This document shows, piece after piece, positions 51,343 to 59,476 of a stretch of DNA of 64,000 bases. Position 1 is the first letter of the stretch; each line of letters starts with the position of its first letter. The position numbers and the translations under genes are program-made. Location: contig NZ_AYTW01000013.1 of the NCBI RefSeq assembly GCF_002752635.1, forward strand, positions 1 through 64,000. The letters are read 5' to 3'. Source of the stretch: Mesotoga sp. Brook.08.105.5.1 (lineage in GTDB: Bacteria; Thermotogota; Thermotogae; Petrotogales; Kosmotogaceae). The notes beneath the pieces are model-generated. The model saw nothing but the letters and a program-made list of their open reading frames with translations, had not been told where the DNA came from and did no database searches.

Positions 51343-52750
51343 ATTTGCGCCCAGTCCTACCGGCAATCTTCATGTTGGTGGTGTTAGGACGGCGCTGTTC
51401 AACTGGCTCTTTGCGAAAAACCAACATGGAGGTTTTGTGCTGAGAATAGAAGATACGGATATCGAGCGTTCTGAGAAGAGATTTGAGGATCAGATCCTTT
51501 CCTCCATGAAATGGTGTGGACTTGATTGGTCGGAAGGGCCGGATGTAGGCGGGGATTATGGCCCATATAGACAGAGCGAGCGTGTCGCTCTCGGTTTCTA
51601 CGATAAGTTTGCTCAAGAGCTCGTCGAAAGAGGTCGGGCATATTTTGCAGTCTATTCCAAGTCAAATCAGGAAGAGGTTTTACGGATTTCAGAGGAGATT
51701 CCTGAGCTATCTGATGATGAGATATATACAGTGAAGTTCAAGATACCGGACGGTACGACCGGCTTTTCCGATCTGTCTAAAGGAGAGATGAGTTTCGAAA
51801 ACGAGAATTTCTCTGATTTCATAATAATCAAATCGAATGGATTCCCGACCTACAATTTCGCTGTAGTTGTAGATGATCATATGATGGAGATTACTCATGT
51901 TTTCAGAGGAGAAGACCATCTCACAAATACTCCGAGGCAGCTCATGATCTATAGAGCCCTGGAATGGGAACCACCAACATTCATGCATATTCCTCTGATT
52001 CTTGGTAGTGACCGGGCTCCTCTTTCGAAGAGGCATGGTCATACTAGTGTGGATCATTTCAGAAGAGAAGGGTACTTGAGTGTGGGACTGATGAACTACC
52101 TTGCGCTTCTTGGATGGACGGTTGATCAGGAGATCTTTGATTACCACGAAAAGGTCAGGGACTTCGTTCCATCAGATATCTCCAACAAAGGAGTCGTCTT
52201 CGATTACGAGAAGCTTGAGTGGATTAACGGAAAGCACTTGAGGTTATTTGATCCCGACGAACTGGCTGTGCAGTTTGGATTGTGGCTGAAGTTCACTGGA
52301 AGGTTTGACTATTACGCGAACATGGAAGCCGATCAGTTTTACTCGAGAGAAGTCCTAACAATTTGCCGCGAGAAGATCAATACTCTACAGCAGCTGTTCG
52401 ATTTCTCGGCGCCTTTCTTCTGCGAAGAGGTTGATTACCAGGAAGACTACGTTGTCAAGTATCTTAAAAATGACTGGAGCAAAGATCTTGTTTCTGCTGC
52501 TATCAGGCGGTTTGAAGACGCACGCGACTGGTCCGTTGAAGGTGTTGAGAAGACTGTTAGGGAACTTGCGGATGAGAAGATAACATCCAAGAAGAATACT
52601 TTCCAAACTCTAAGAGGGGGGGTAACTGGTAGGCTTGTGACTCCGGGACTCTTTGAGACGATCTCCGTACTTGGTAGAGATAGAGTTCTTGAGAGGTTGG
52701 AGAGCCTGCTCGAGTTGATTGAGTATGAGGAAGGGAATATCGCTGATTGA
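51329..52750 (+). CDS. gltX: Glutamyl-tRNA synthetase
   Basis: The 473-residue class I enzyme begins [27 protein letters not shown] (HIGH-type motif HVGG). It shows [41 protein letters not shown] and the KMSKS equivalent PLSKRHG. The anticodon-binding helical C-terminal domain follows. ATG 51329 follows GAGGAGG; the frame upstream to 51302 is within the LOG gene. Thermotogota often have two GluRS paralogues with different tRNA specificity. Sequence alone does not tell which one this is. Confidence 0.95.
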   Translation: [473 protein letters not shown]

Positions 52751-53141
52751 GATGGTAGTCTCTCTGGCAGTATCTGCTCTCTTGCTGATTTCGATCTTCA
52801 AAATTGTTAACATGTGGCTGGCTATGTCTTCCAGCATAGTTCAGGAAACGAAAACGAACATGTCTTTGTCGAGAACCTTCGACATCGTCGAAAGGGACCT
52901 TAATCGTTCCACGGGAAACTTCTCATGGGGGGTTTCCTTTATAAGCTTCGATGCAATTGTTGATGGGCAAAAGAAAAGGATAAGGTACTACGTGTCTGGA
53001 AACAGGATAATGAGAAGGTCTGGAAATTCATATAATACCGTGACCGAGTTTAGAGAGTCTGCAGGCTTCTTTGAAGAAGAAGGGACAGTCAGATTTGTAA
53101 TCGATAAAAGAGAAATCTTGATAGGGACAAAAGGTGGATAG
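52725..53141 (+). CDS. Prepilin-like protein with type IV N-terminal methylation signal
   Basis: The 138-residue product begins MRKGISLIEMVVSLAVSALLLISIFKIV. This is a type III signal peptide: short basic leader, Gly cleavage site, then a hydrophobic helix with Glu at position +5 of the mature protein. The remainder is beta-rich and similar in layout to PilW/GspJ-type minor pseudopilins. No other pilin or secretion genes lie in the window. It overlaps the end of gltX by 26 bases. Confidence 0.75.
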   Translation: MRKGISLIEMVVSLAVSALLLISIFKIVNMWLAMSSSIVQETKTNMSLSRTFDIVERDLNRSTGNFSWGVSFISFDAIVDGQKKRIRYYVSGNRIMRRSGNSYNTVTEFRESAGFFEEEGTVRFVIDKREILIGTKGG

Positions 53142-53142
53142 G

Positions 53143-54420
53143 ATGAATCCAAAGGATATCAGGAAGATGCTTCAGGCTATAGAAGAGGAGATTCTCTCCA
53201 GAATAGAAATGGATGTAAAAGAGATGCTGGATTCACCTTCGGCATACGTAAGGGCAAGAGCTGTGAAGTCTGCTGCTGATAGAGAGATGAGAATAGAGAA
53301 TATTGAAAGCTTTCTCGAAGACCCTTCACCCGAGGTCAGAAAGAATGCAGTGGTCACTATGGCAAAGTTGAGTGAGAACCGAGATTCTATTCTCAAAGCA
53401 TTGGATGATCCGTCAGATCTTGTCAGAAGCACAACAGCGAAAGAACTCGTGGAATTTGGCTATGAAGACGAGGATCTTGCGAGGCGAATCGCCGCCGACC
53501 CCTCCAAAAAGGTTAGGAAGACTTTTGTTGTCGCTCTGGCTGAAGCCGGGGAGAACGAACTCCTGAAGGAGTTTGACGAAGACCCGAGTAACGATATTCG
53601 GAGTATCCTGGCGGCCTGCAAAGGGCAGCTCAGGCTTGAAGAAGAGGAGCTTTCATCTCTTTCAGGCAAGTTCCAGAAGGTGGCTCTTCTTTCGAGACTG
53701 GGCCAGAGAAACTCAGGCGCCGCTGAAGAGCTTCTAGTTCTCTTGAAGGATTTCCGATCCTCAAAAGTCAAACAGATAATTGTTGAGACTTTCGAGTCCT
53801 TTCCTGATGATATCGCGCTTCCCACTCTCAAGAAATTGATTGATTCCGATGATAGAACAGTTGCTATCTCCGCAATGAAAACTCACAGGAAGATCAAAGG
53901 GTACGATGTTTCGATGCTTCAGTCAGCAGAGAGATTCATGGATTCTGAGGATGAAGAGATGAGATTCGCAGGCGCACAGTATATTAAAGGTCTTGTAGAA
54001 CCGTCTGCAGCAGAGATTTTACACACTGGATTAGAAGATCCTTCTGACAGAGTGAGAGCCGTATGTATGGAGGCGCTGGCAAGTCTTATGGATCATTCTA
54101 TTGCAGATGTTATCGATGAATCTCTTAGATCAACATCATCCCGGCTAAAAAAGGCATCGCTAAGGGCCGTGAAGAAACTTAAGACTATCGATATCGAAGA
54201 TCATATTACTAGAATTCTTTCTAACAGAAAAGAGGACCTTCAGACAAGAGTACTCGCTTCTTCCGTAACGGGACTTCTAAAACTGGAAGGACCTCTTCCT
54301 TATCTTGAAGAAATCGCTCTAAATGCTTCCATTGAAAGCCGCCTAAGAATCTCTGCGGCAAGAGCTATGGCAAGGATAAATCCTTCTCGTCTGGCCGAAC
54401 TTTTCGGCTTCACAGTATGA
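53143..54420 (+). CDS. HEAT-repeat protein
   Basis: The 425-residue product is a run of about ten HEAT-like helical repeats: LDSPSAYVRARAVKSAAD, LEDPSPEVRKNAVVTMAKL, LDDPSDLVRSTTAKELVEFG, ADPSKKVRKTFVVALAEAG, LEDPSDRVRAVCMEALASL and others. Each has the DPSxxVR turn. Such solenoids act as protein-binding scaffolds; no catalytic residues are evident. ATG 53143 lies just after the prepilin-like gene stop and may be coupled to it. The 3' end overlaps the convergent ecfT by 11 bases. It closes the operon that began with rel. Confidence 0.85.
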   Translation: MNPKDIRKMLQAIEEEILSRIEMDVKEMLDSPSAYVRARAVKSAADREMRIENIESFLEDPSPEVRKNAVVTMAKLSENRDSILKALDDPSDLVRSTTAKELVEFGYEDEDLARRIAADPSKKVRKTFVVALAEAGENELLKEFDEDPSNDIRSILAACKGQLRLEEEELSSLSGKFQKVALLSRLGQRNSGAAEELLVLLKDFRSSKVKQIIVETFESFPDDIALPTLKKLIDSDDRTVAISAMKTHRKIKGYDVSMLQSAERFMDSEDEEMRFAGAQYIKGLVEPSAAEILHTGLEDPSDRVRAVCMEALASLMDHSIADVIDESLRSTSSRLKKASLRAVKKLKTIDIEDHITRILSNRKEDLQTRVLASSVTGLLKLEGPLPYLEEIALNASIESRLRISAARAMARINPSRLAELFGFTV

Positions 54421-55195
54421 TGGCGGTCAGAATCGAAAGGATCGTTACTACTAAGAGAATCGAGTCACTCAAAGACCAGCTTTTTTCCTTGAGGCAAGTT
54501 AACTTGTGTCCAGGTCTGTATCCTCTAATTTGAAGGGCGGCAGCAGTGTCCTGAGCCTTCTTCAGCGAGGTTGCAATTACCGGGATCACTACGGAGATTG
54601 AGTTTTTCACTCTTGAGAATATGCTCCCTTTGTCGAACTCTATTCCCCGCACCTTCTGTGCCAAGATTATTCGGTTTGTCTGAAGGGAGATAAGGGGGAT
54701 GAAAGTGAGAGTTAGAGAAAGCGCCATTCCAATTTCAGAAGACCGCTTCTTGCCCCCGGGGAGTTTTCCAATAATCTCTTCCACAGAAAAAGAGATCTCC
54801 AGGGGTGTTGTTGTAAGTGAAAGCATTATACTGAAAAGCACCGCAAGAATCATTCTGGCCGAAAGCACCGCAGCGTTTATCAAACCCTCTTCTGTGATCC
54901 TCAAAACCTTTAAGTCCAGCAAGACTCTTCCGTGAGTAAAAAGGATCTGAAAGACTACGATCAACAGGATTAACAACCTTATCCCCCGTAGCGTCTTCAC
55001 GAACTCCCTGAAAGGAACTGCTGAAAGTGCGGAGAGAACAATCCAGAGTGATAGGAAGACTGTGAAATCTGCAATCCCGCTCAGAAACAGCGAGCCTATT
55101 GAAAGCGAAACAAAGGCTATGGTCTTTGCTATCGGTGACAATTTGTGAATCACCGAGTTCGTTGGAACGAATCGCCCAAAAGGAACTCCTACCAA
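54410..55195 (-). CDS. ecfT: Energy-coupling factor transporter membrane subunit (EcfT)
   Basis: The 261-residue product has about five membrane helices and the two coupling motifs of EcfT, AQKVRGIEFD and ALQIRGYRPG, in the C-terminal cytoplasmic part (A-R-G motifs that contact the ATPases). The start PFGRFVPTNSVIHKLSPIAKTIAF is typical. EcfT pairs with EcfA/A' and a substrate-specific S component to import vitamins. ATPase and S genes are not adjacent. The TTG at 55195 overlaps the queD stop, so the two genes are co-transcribed. Confidence 0.92.
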   Translation of the reverse strand: MVGVPFGRFVPTNSVIHKLSPIAKTIAFVSLSIGSLFLSGIADFTVFLSLWIVLSALSAVPFREFVKTLRGIRLLILLIVVFQILFTHGRVLLDLKVLRITEEGLINAAVLSARMILAVLFSIMLSLTTTPLEISFSVEEIIGKLPGGKKRSSEIGMALSLTLTFIPLISLQTNRIILAQKVRGIEFDKGSIFSRVKNSISVVIPVIATSLKKAQDTAAALQIRGYRPGHKLTCLKEKSWSLSDSILLVVTILSILTAIIL

Positions 55196-55557
55196 ACATC
55201 TCTCTCCCTGTAACGAACAAAACTAGTCGGTGTTTCCCACACCGCCACTTCGTAAAGCTCATAATCGCTTCCTCCAACCCTGGAAGCCAGGCGTTTGAAT
55301 ATCCACTCGGCTATGTTCTCTGCGGTCGGCTGAGGTATAACATCATTTATGTATGCGTGATCGAGCAAGCTCAACACTTCTGACTTGACTATGTCTTTGA
55401 GCCGCAGAAAATCGATGACCATATCTTCTTGATTCTTCTCTCCGGCAACTGTTATCTGAAGCTTATAGGTGTGGCCGTGAAGCTTCTCACACTTTCCGTG
55501 ATAACTGGTCAGATTGTGAGCCGCATCAAATGTGAACTCCTTAGTTAGGAAGAACAT
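55189..55557 (-). CDS. queD: 6-carboxytetrahydropterin synthase (QueD)
   Basis: The 122-residue product is a PTPS-family T-fold enzyme with zinc His residues in FDAAHNLTSYHGKCEKLHGHTYKLQI (H, HxH) and the QueD-type Cys before HGH. DFLRLKDIV, LDHAYIND and the glutamate in YEVAVWETPTSFVRY are also present. QueD makes 6-carboxytetrahydropterin for queuosine synthesis. Coupling with EcfT suggests a transporter linked to queuosine precursors or pterins, but this is an inference. No preQ1 riboswitch is seen upstream. Confidence 0.93.
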   Translation of the reverse strand: MFFLTKEFTFDAAHNLTSYHGKCEKLHGHTYKLQITVAGEKNQEDMVIDFLRLKDIVKSEVLSLLDHAYINDVIPQPTAENIAEWIFKRLASRVGGSDYELYEVAVWETPTSFVRYRERDVW

Positions 55558-55916
55558 GAGTCTCTATCACCATCCTTTTTCACTACCAATACAGACTCTC
55601 CATGAGACTATCATATCGTATTCTCGCTTGTCAGAAGGGTAACACCAAGGAAATGCTGATGATTTGTCCTGCCATTGAGCGGAGGAATCCCTTTAACGGA
55701 TACCAGCATCGGTGTTTCGCTGCACAATGAAGAACGAGAAAGACTAAGAGTGAATAGGTCCTCAAAGTGATTTACTGGCCATAACAGATGCTCAATGTGG
55801 GAAAAGATTAGCAGAGCAAAGAATTTCTGAAGAAGATGTCGATAATTATCAGCTGACAAACCGGTCGAGCTAGCTCACTCTATAGTTAGATAACTGCGGA
55901 ATTTGCATGAATATGT
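55558..55916. other. Intergenic stretch, nothing recognised
   Basis: No reading frame with ribosome binding site or family similarity is visible on either strand. An 82-residue minus-strand frame at 55611-55859 has no recognisable motif and no good start. The stretch contains the upstream promoter region of queD on the minus strand and runs up to the promoter of microgene 1. Confidence 0.4.
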
Positions 55917-55945
55917 TTGACATTCATCTAACTATCTGTCATAAT
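55917..55945 (+). promoter_or_regulatory. Promoter of microgene 1
   Basis: TTGACA (55917-55922) and CATAAT (55940-55945) are 17 bases apart. Five bases later the transcript leader TGTAAGAGATGTATCGAACC (55951-55970) matches 18 of 20 bases of the leader of microgene 2, at the same distance from its -10 box. Confidence 0.85.
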
Positions 55946-55985
55946 AGTACTGTAAGAGATGTATCGAACCGGGGAGGGATGACAG

Positions 55986-56084
55986 GTGTCAGAAAATCAG
56001 ATGAAATCGATGAAGGAAGTTACAGAGCAGATAGAGAAAGTGAGAGTTGAGATTCTCAAGACGAGATCATTCATAACTTTCTGA
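55986..56084 (+). CDS. Microgene 1: 32-residue protein, paralogue of microgene 2
   Basis: GTG 55986 follows GGGAGG (55972-55977, spacing 8). The product has 32 residues with the charged helical centre MKEVTEQIEKVRVEILK and ends SFITF. It aligns without gaps to microgene 2 on the opposite strand at 56941-57039: identical at K10, I16, K18, R20, K25, F29 and F32, with D/E11, I/V12 and D/E17 conserved. Promoter, leader and terminator are present, so the unit is complete. No family is recognised. It could also act mainly as a small RNA. Not a type I toxin by appearance, as it is not hydrophobic. Confidence 0.65.
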   Translation: MSENQMKSMKEVTEQIEKVRVEILKTRSFITF

Positions 56085-56105
56085 GAAAGTGCTGGAAAAT
56101 CACGA

Positions 56106-56129
56106 GAGAGCTTTCGGGCTCTTTTTTTT
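56106..56129 (+). terminator. Terminator of microgene 1
   Basis: AGAGC / GCTCT stem with loop tttcgg, followed by eight T residues, 21 bases past the microgene stop. Confidence 0.9.
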
Positions 56130-56222
56130 GTTGAAACTCCTGGCGTTTGGCGCATGTATGTGAGACCAACCGAGAAAAATCATTGTCGGGAGTTTTGCTT
56201 TGAGAGTGCGAGAAATGATCGT

Positions 56223-56550
56223 CGTTGACCGTTACGGGTCAACCGTCCGAGAACACCGCGAACCAGTCCACCGAAAAGAACAATCGAGAAAGAGCACTTT
56301 CGAGACGTTCGCTGCGCTCACGAGAAGACGAGAAATTCAAAGCCAGTCACCTTCGGTGGCCAGTCTTTGCTTCGCAAAGGCCGGTTCCGCTTCGCGGGCT
56401 AAGAACCGCTGTGCGCTTAAGATCAAGGACCCGCTGATCGCTTGTAAAAGTTCAGTTGCAAGTTCCAAGATGCAAGTTGCCAGAAAAAGCAAGAGACCGG
56501 GGTTGGGGGTAGCGGCTTCGTGGTAGGAAAGAGCACGTTGAACCAAAATA
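56223..56550. repeat. Irregular hairpin-rich stretch next to the array
   Basis: Several separate palindromes are seen: GTTGACC...GGTCAAC (56224-56243), CACC-TTC-GGTG (56348-56358), CTTTGC-TTC-GCAAAG (56365-56379), and CCGCTTCGCGG-like (56386-56397). The TTC loops are the same as in the ordered array downstream, so this may be a degenerate part of the same element. Open frames drawn through it are accidental. Confidence 0.5.
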
Positions 56551-56556
56551 AGCTTC

Positions 56557-56726
56557 CCTGCGAAGCAGGCATTGCTATCACTGATGCTCTTCAGTGCATT
56601 GCGTCCCACCGAAGGTGGCATCACTTCCGCCGATGCTTTTCGGCGCATCACTTCCCCGAACGTTTCTCCGGGCATCACTACCACGCGCCAGCGAGCCTCA
56701 CTTCCTGATGAAGTCGGCATCATTTC
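56557..56726 (+). repeat. Ordered hairpin array with constant 9-base linker
   Basis: Units alternate a variable palindrome with a CATCACTTC-like linker: CCTGC-GAA-GCAGG (56557-56569), linker cattgctat, CACTGA...TCAGTG (56579-56596), cattgcgtc, CCACC-GAA-GGTGG (56606-56618), catcacttc, CGCCGA...TCGGCG (56628-56645), catcacttc, CCCG...CGGG (56655-56672), catcactac, a weaker stem, ctcacttc, CTGA...TCGG (56705-56717), catcatttc. The stems differ in sequence but stay paired, so structure seems selected. It is not CRISPR, since repeats are not identical and there are no spacers. Confidence 0.75.
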
Positions 56727-56847
56727 TGCTTGTCCTCTCTTTTCTCGGAGAACGGAGGATCGTTGACGGCCAACGTGGTTTTCATCAGCGACCAAGGTCT
56801 CTTTGCTTTTGATAGTAGGAGGTCCTTCCCCTACTTTGAAAGGAATG

Positions 56848-56871
56848 AAAAAAGGGCCTCTGCTGAGACCC
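56848..56871 (-). terminator. Terminator of microgene 2
   Basis: On the minus strand, GGGTCTC / GAGGCCC forms an imperfect stem (GGG-CTC with GAG-CCC) and is followed by six T residues. It lies about 70 bases past the stop of microgene 2. Confidence 0.75.
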
Positions 56872-56940
56872 GAAGTCATCTTTCTTTCCGTGGGGGAAAA
56901 GGGGGGTTGCTTGTATGTCGCGATTCTACTGGTAAATTCT

Positions 56941-57039
56941 TCAGAACGCCAGGAAATTACCGTGTTTTGCAGAAGCCGATCTTGCCTTGTCGATTTCTTT
57001 CTGAATGTCTTTTCGTATTCTCTTTGGTTCTCTCTTCAT
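56941..57039 (-). CDS. Microgene 2: 32-residue basic protein, paralogue of microgene 1
   Basis: ATG 57039 has AAGGAGGAG upstream (57045-57053, spacing about 5). The product has exactly 32 residues. It begins with a very basic start MKREPKRIRKDIQKEIDKAR, has helix character throughout and ends FLAF. Gap-free alignment to microgene 1 gives eight identities including M1, K10, I16, K18, R20, K25, F29, F32. The gene has its own promoter (TTGACA at 57109-57114, TAAGAT at 57086-57091, 17-base spacing) and terminator. It converges on the hairpin array from the other side. Confidence 0.65.
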   Translation of the reverse strand: MKREPKRIRKDIQKEIDKARSASAKHGNFLAF

Positions 57040-57060
57040 ATCGACTCCTCCTTTTCGTTG

Positions 57061-57114
57061 CGTTCGATTCATCTCTTACATTTTGATCTTAGCATTGGGT
57101 TTGATAATTGTCAA
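57061..57114 (-). promoter_or_regulatory. Promoter and conserved leader of microgene 2
   Basis: On the minus strand, TTGACA (57109-57114) and TAAGAT (57086-57091) are 17 bases apart, followed five bases later by the leader TGTAAGAGATGAATCGAACG (57061-57080). This leader matches that of microgene 1 at 18 of 20 positions and begins near the expected transcription start. Confidence 0.88.
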
Positions 57115-57332
57115 ACCTTAAATGTTAACGAACAATGAATTTCTAACTATATGTCGTTTAAGGACCTTATATTCTCTGATCGTTGAATGGTAGGGATCAT
57201 AAGCATGAATAGATTCGTGTTGGAGCGAGTTCTGCAAAGCCTAAGAGCTATGTCTAGTCAGAACAGAGAGATCAGTTCTAAATTACTCTAACTGTATCTG
57301 TGCTATAATTCAAGACAAGTCGAACTTGAGAG

Positions 57333-58409
57333 GTGTATTCCTTGAAAATCATTCCGGGATACGTTGAACTTGTAGAGATTTTAATGGCATGTGGGTTTGC
57401 TGATAGAAAGAGTTACTTCGATGCACTCTCGCAAGACCTGGGGTTTGATTTCGAACCAGGAAGAGAACTTGTCGAATTTCTTGATAGAGTTAGAAGTAAT
57501 GATAACTGGTCGATAAGAGTGGCTGTTGAGGTCTTCTCCGAAATAAAGGACAGTGTCATATTCTTCTGTGATTTTCCAAAGGAGCCCGGAGGCGAGCTTC
57601 TTCTTGAAGAGGCCATAGAGAGCCTGGGAAAAAGTTTTGAAGAAAAGGCAAGGTGTGTGGTTGACAGCATCTTGTTGAACAATCTAAATCTCTCTCAAGA
57701 GGACGTGAGGAAGACGCTAGACGGTGACTTGAGCATCGTTTCGGAGGCCGTTGACAAGGCAGAAGACCTTTCTGAGAACACGACTTGGTTCATCACTCAA
57801 CTGATCAAGTTTCCCAAACAGTCTAAGGAGATTCTAATCTTTGCTCTGAGAGAACTTAAGAAGCACTATGAAGAATCAGGGCTCAGAAAGAAGAATCGTG
57901 ACAAGATTGCTGAAAGGCTAAGACTATTCAGAGCCGAAGAGTACGAGGAAGTTGCGGAGGATTTCCTGAAATTCTACGGTATAAGGCCCAGGGAAGATTT
58001 GCCTCTTCACCTTTTATTTCAGAACACTCTCAAGTATTCGGGCCTCAAGTTCGCCAGCGCCTGCGATATCCAACTCATAGTTTTCAGTGAGCACCTGAAA
58101 CAGATTGAAGAGATCATGAATCCTGTGGTAACCGACAACACTCTCAGATTATTTCTTAGAAATCTTTCCGATCAGACAAAGATGCAGATTCTTAAGGCGA
58201 TATCCGACGAGCCGAAATACGTAGATGAGCTTGCGAGAATTGTGGGTTTGTCGAAGTCGACCGTTTCCTACCACCTTTCTACATTGGGTGAGCTGGCTCT
58301 TGTCACGAGTCGTAAGGATCACAGAAGGGTGTACTTTTCGCTTAATAAAGAGCGTCTCGAGAAGATACTTAAGAGATTGGAAACGCTGTACGAAGAGGGT
58401 GAAGAGTAA
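57333..58409 (+). CDS. ArsR-type HTH regulator with large N-terminal domain, paralogue A
   Basis: The 358-residue product has a long N-terminal part (about 1-265) rich in charged helices with no recognised family. The C-terminal winged helix is LSDQTKMQILKAISDEPKYVDELARIVGLSKSTVSYHLSTLGELALVTSRKDHRRVYFSLN. It is paralogous to the next gene in length and layout, for example WSIRVAVEVFSEIK here against WSTRMYITFMNELG there. TTG 57333 follows GAGGTG. No metal-binding Cys pattern is visible in the HTH, so the signal is probably sensed by the N-terminal domain. Confidence 0.8.
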   Translation: MYSLKIIPGYVELVEILMACGFADRKSYFDALSQDLGFDFEPGRELVEFLDRVRSNDNWSIRVAVEVFSEIKDSVIFFCDFPKEPGGELLLEEAIESLGKSFEEKARCVVDSILLNNLNLSQEDVRKTLDGDLSIVSEAVDKAEDLSENTTWFITQLIKFPKQSKEILIFALRELKKHYEESGLRKKNRDKIAERLRLFRAEEYEEVAEDFLKFYGIRPREDLPLHLLFQNTLKYSGLKFASACDIQLIVFSEHLKQIEEIMNPVVTDNTLRLFLRNLSDQTKMQILKAISDEPKYVDELARIVGLSKSTVSYHLSTLGELALVTSRKDHRRVYFSLNKERLEKILKRLETLYEEGEE

Positions 58410-59476
58410 TGGAATTGATTACAGGATACTTCGAGATATACGATCTGACGATGGCCATTCAATTCTCGCTCAACACTGGTCCGGTTGAGAAAGTGCTTAA
58501 GACACTCGGAGTTGATTATGAGCCATCAACGCAGCTGATGGAATTCAGAGAGGATTTGTTGAGAGACACAGAATGGTCAACAAGGATGTATATTACCTTT
58601 ATGAATGAATTAGGTGTGATGGCTCCCATACTCTTTCCAATTAGGCAGAAGCTGCAGGACGGAATGTTCGTAACAATAGAGGAAAGCCTAAACATAGCTG
58701 AGGAAGGCGTAAAGCTGATAAGAGATCGATTCATTCGTGTCTTTGCCGAAAGAAGACTGAAGATTTCACACGATGAACTTAATCTTATGATCCATGAGAA
58801 CCCTCAGAAGGTCTCGCAGGCTATAGAGGCAATCGGCGGAATAAGTGCTGACACAGTATGGTTCATAAACCAGCTGCTTTTCTTCCCGAAGACCGCAATG
58901 GATTTCCTCTCTTCCAATACGCTGAAAATCCTGAATTACTATGAGCGCAGTGGATTGAGGGAGCTTAACATGCGGCTTGTAAAAGGGTACGTGGAGAACA
59001 GTTCTCCTCAGAGGATTAGAGATGCATTCTCGAACTATCTAGACTATTATGGCATAACGCTGGACGAGTCCAAACCCTTGTATATAACACTTCAGAACTC
59101 TGTGCCCCACACAAACTCCGGTGTAATGACCTATCCGACGTTCCACCTCCTTATAATGGGTCTTGAAGAAGTTACTGAAGATTTCTCGGGCAGAATACCT
59201 AAAGAGGTAAGGTTGAGGAGTCTTCTGAAAGTCCTGTCGGATGAAACCCGTTTCAAGATCTTGAAGAAGTTGAATAACGAGCCCGCCCTGCAGAGAGATT
59301 TAGTTGAGTTCACTGGACTTGCAAAGTCGACTATCTCCTATCACATTGGTCTTCTTTTCAAGTCATCGTTGATAGATGTGGACCCATTTAACAGCGTCAT
59401 CTACGTAAGAAAAGAGACCATAAGTAGGGCAGCTGCAGATATTAGAAATCTGTTGAACATAAGGGAGAAAAGATGA
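58409..59476 (+). CDS. ArsR-type HTH regulator with large N-terminal domain, paralogue B
   Basis: The 355-residue product has the same layout as its neighbour: unrecognised N-terminal part of about 265 residues, then LLKVLSDETRFKILKKLNNEPALQRDLVEFTGLAKSTISYHIGLLFKSSLIDVD. The ATG overlaps the stop of paralogue A (TAATG), so the two are co-translated and probably act as a heterodimer or as sensors for related signals. The third gene of the operon is a HAD phosphatase. Confidence 0.8.
   Translation: MELITGYFEIYDLTMAIQFSLNTGPVEKVLKTLGVDYEPSTQLMEFREDLLRDTEWSTRMYITFMNELGVMAPILFPIRQKLQDGMFVTIEESLNIAEEGVKLIRDRFIRVFAERRLKISHDELNLMIHENPQKVSQAIEAIGGISADTVWFINQLLFFPKTAMDFLSSNTLKILNYYERSGLRELNMRLVKGYVENSSPQRIRDAFSNYLDYYGITLDESKPLYITLQNSVPHTNSGVMTYPTFHLLIMGLEEVTEDFSGRIPKEVRLRSLLKVLSDETRFKILKKLNNEPALQRDLVEFTGLAKSTISYHIGLLFKSSLIDVDPFNSVIYVRKETISRAAADIRNLLNIREKR

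Noticed and set aside
55558-55620. preQ1 riboswitch before queD
   Set aside because: No class I or II aptamer core is recognisable upstream of the minus-strand start.
56557-56726. CRISPR array
   Set aside because: The repeated units are palindromes of different sequence with a 9-base linker. There are no identical repeats with unique 30-40 base spacers, and no cas genes are present.
56200-57138. Several overlapping open frames of 60-180 residues in both strands
   Set aside because: They cross palindromes and terminators, lack ribosome binding sites and have low-complexity translated products. They arise from the GC-rich hairpins.
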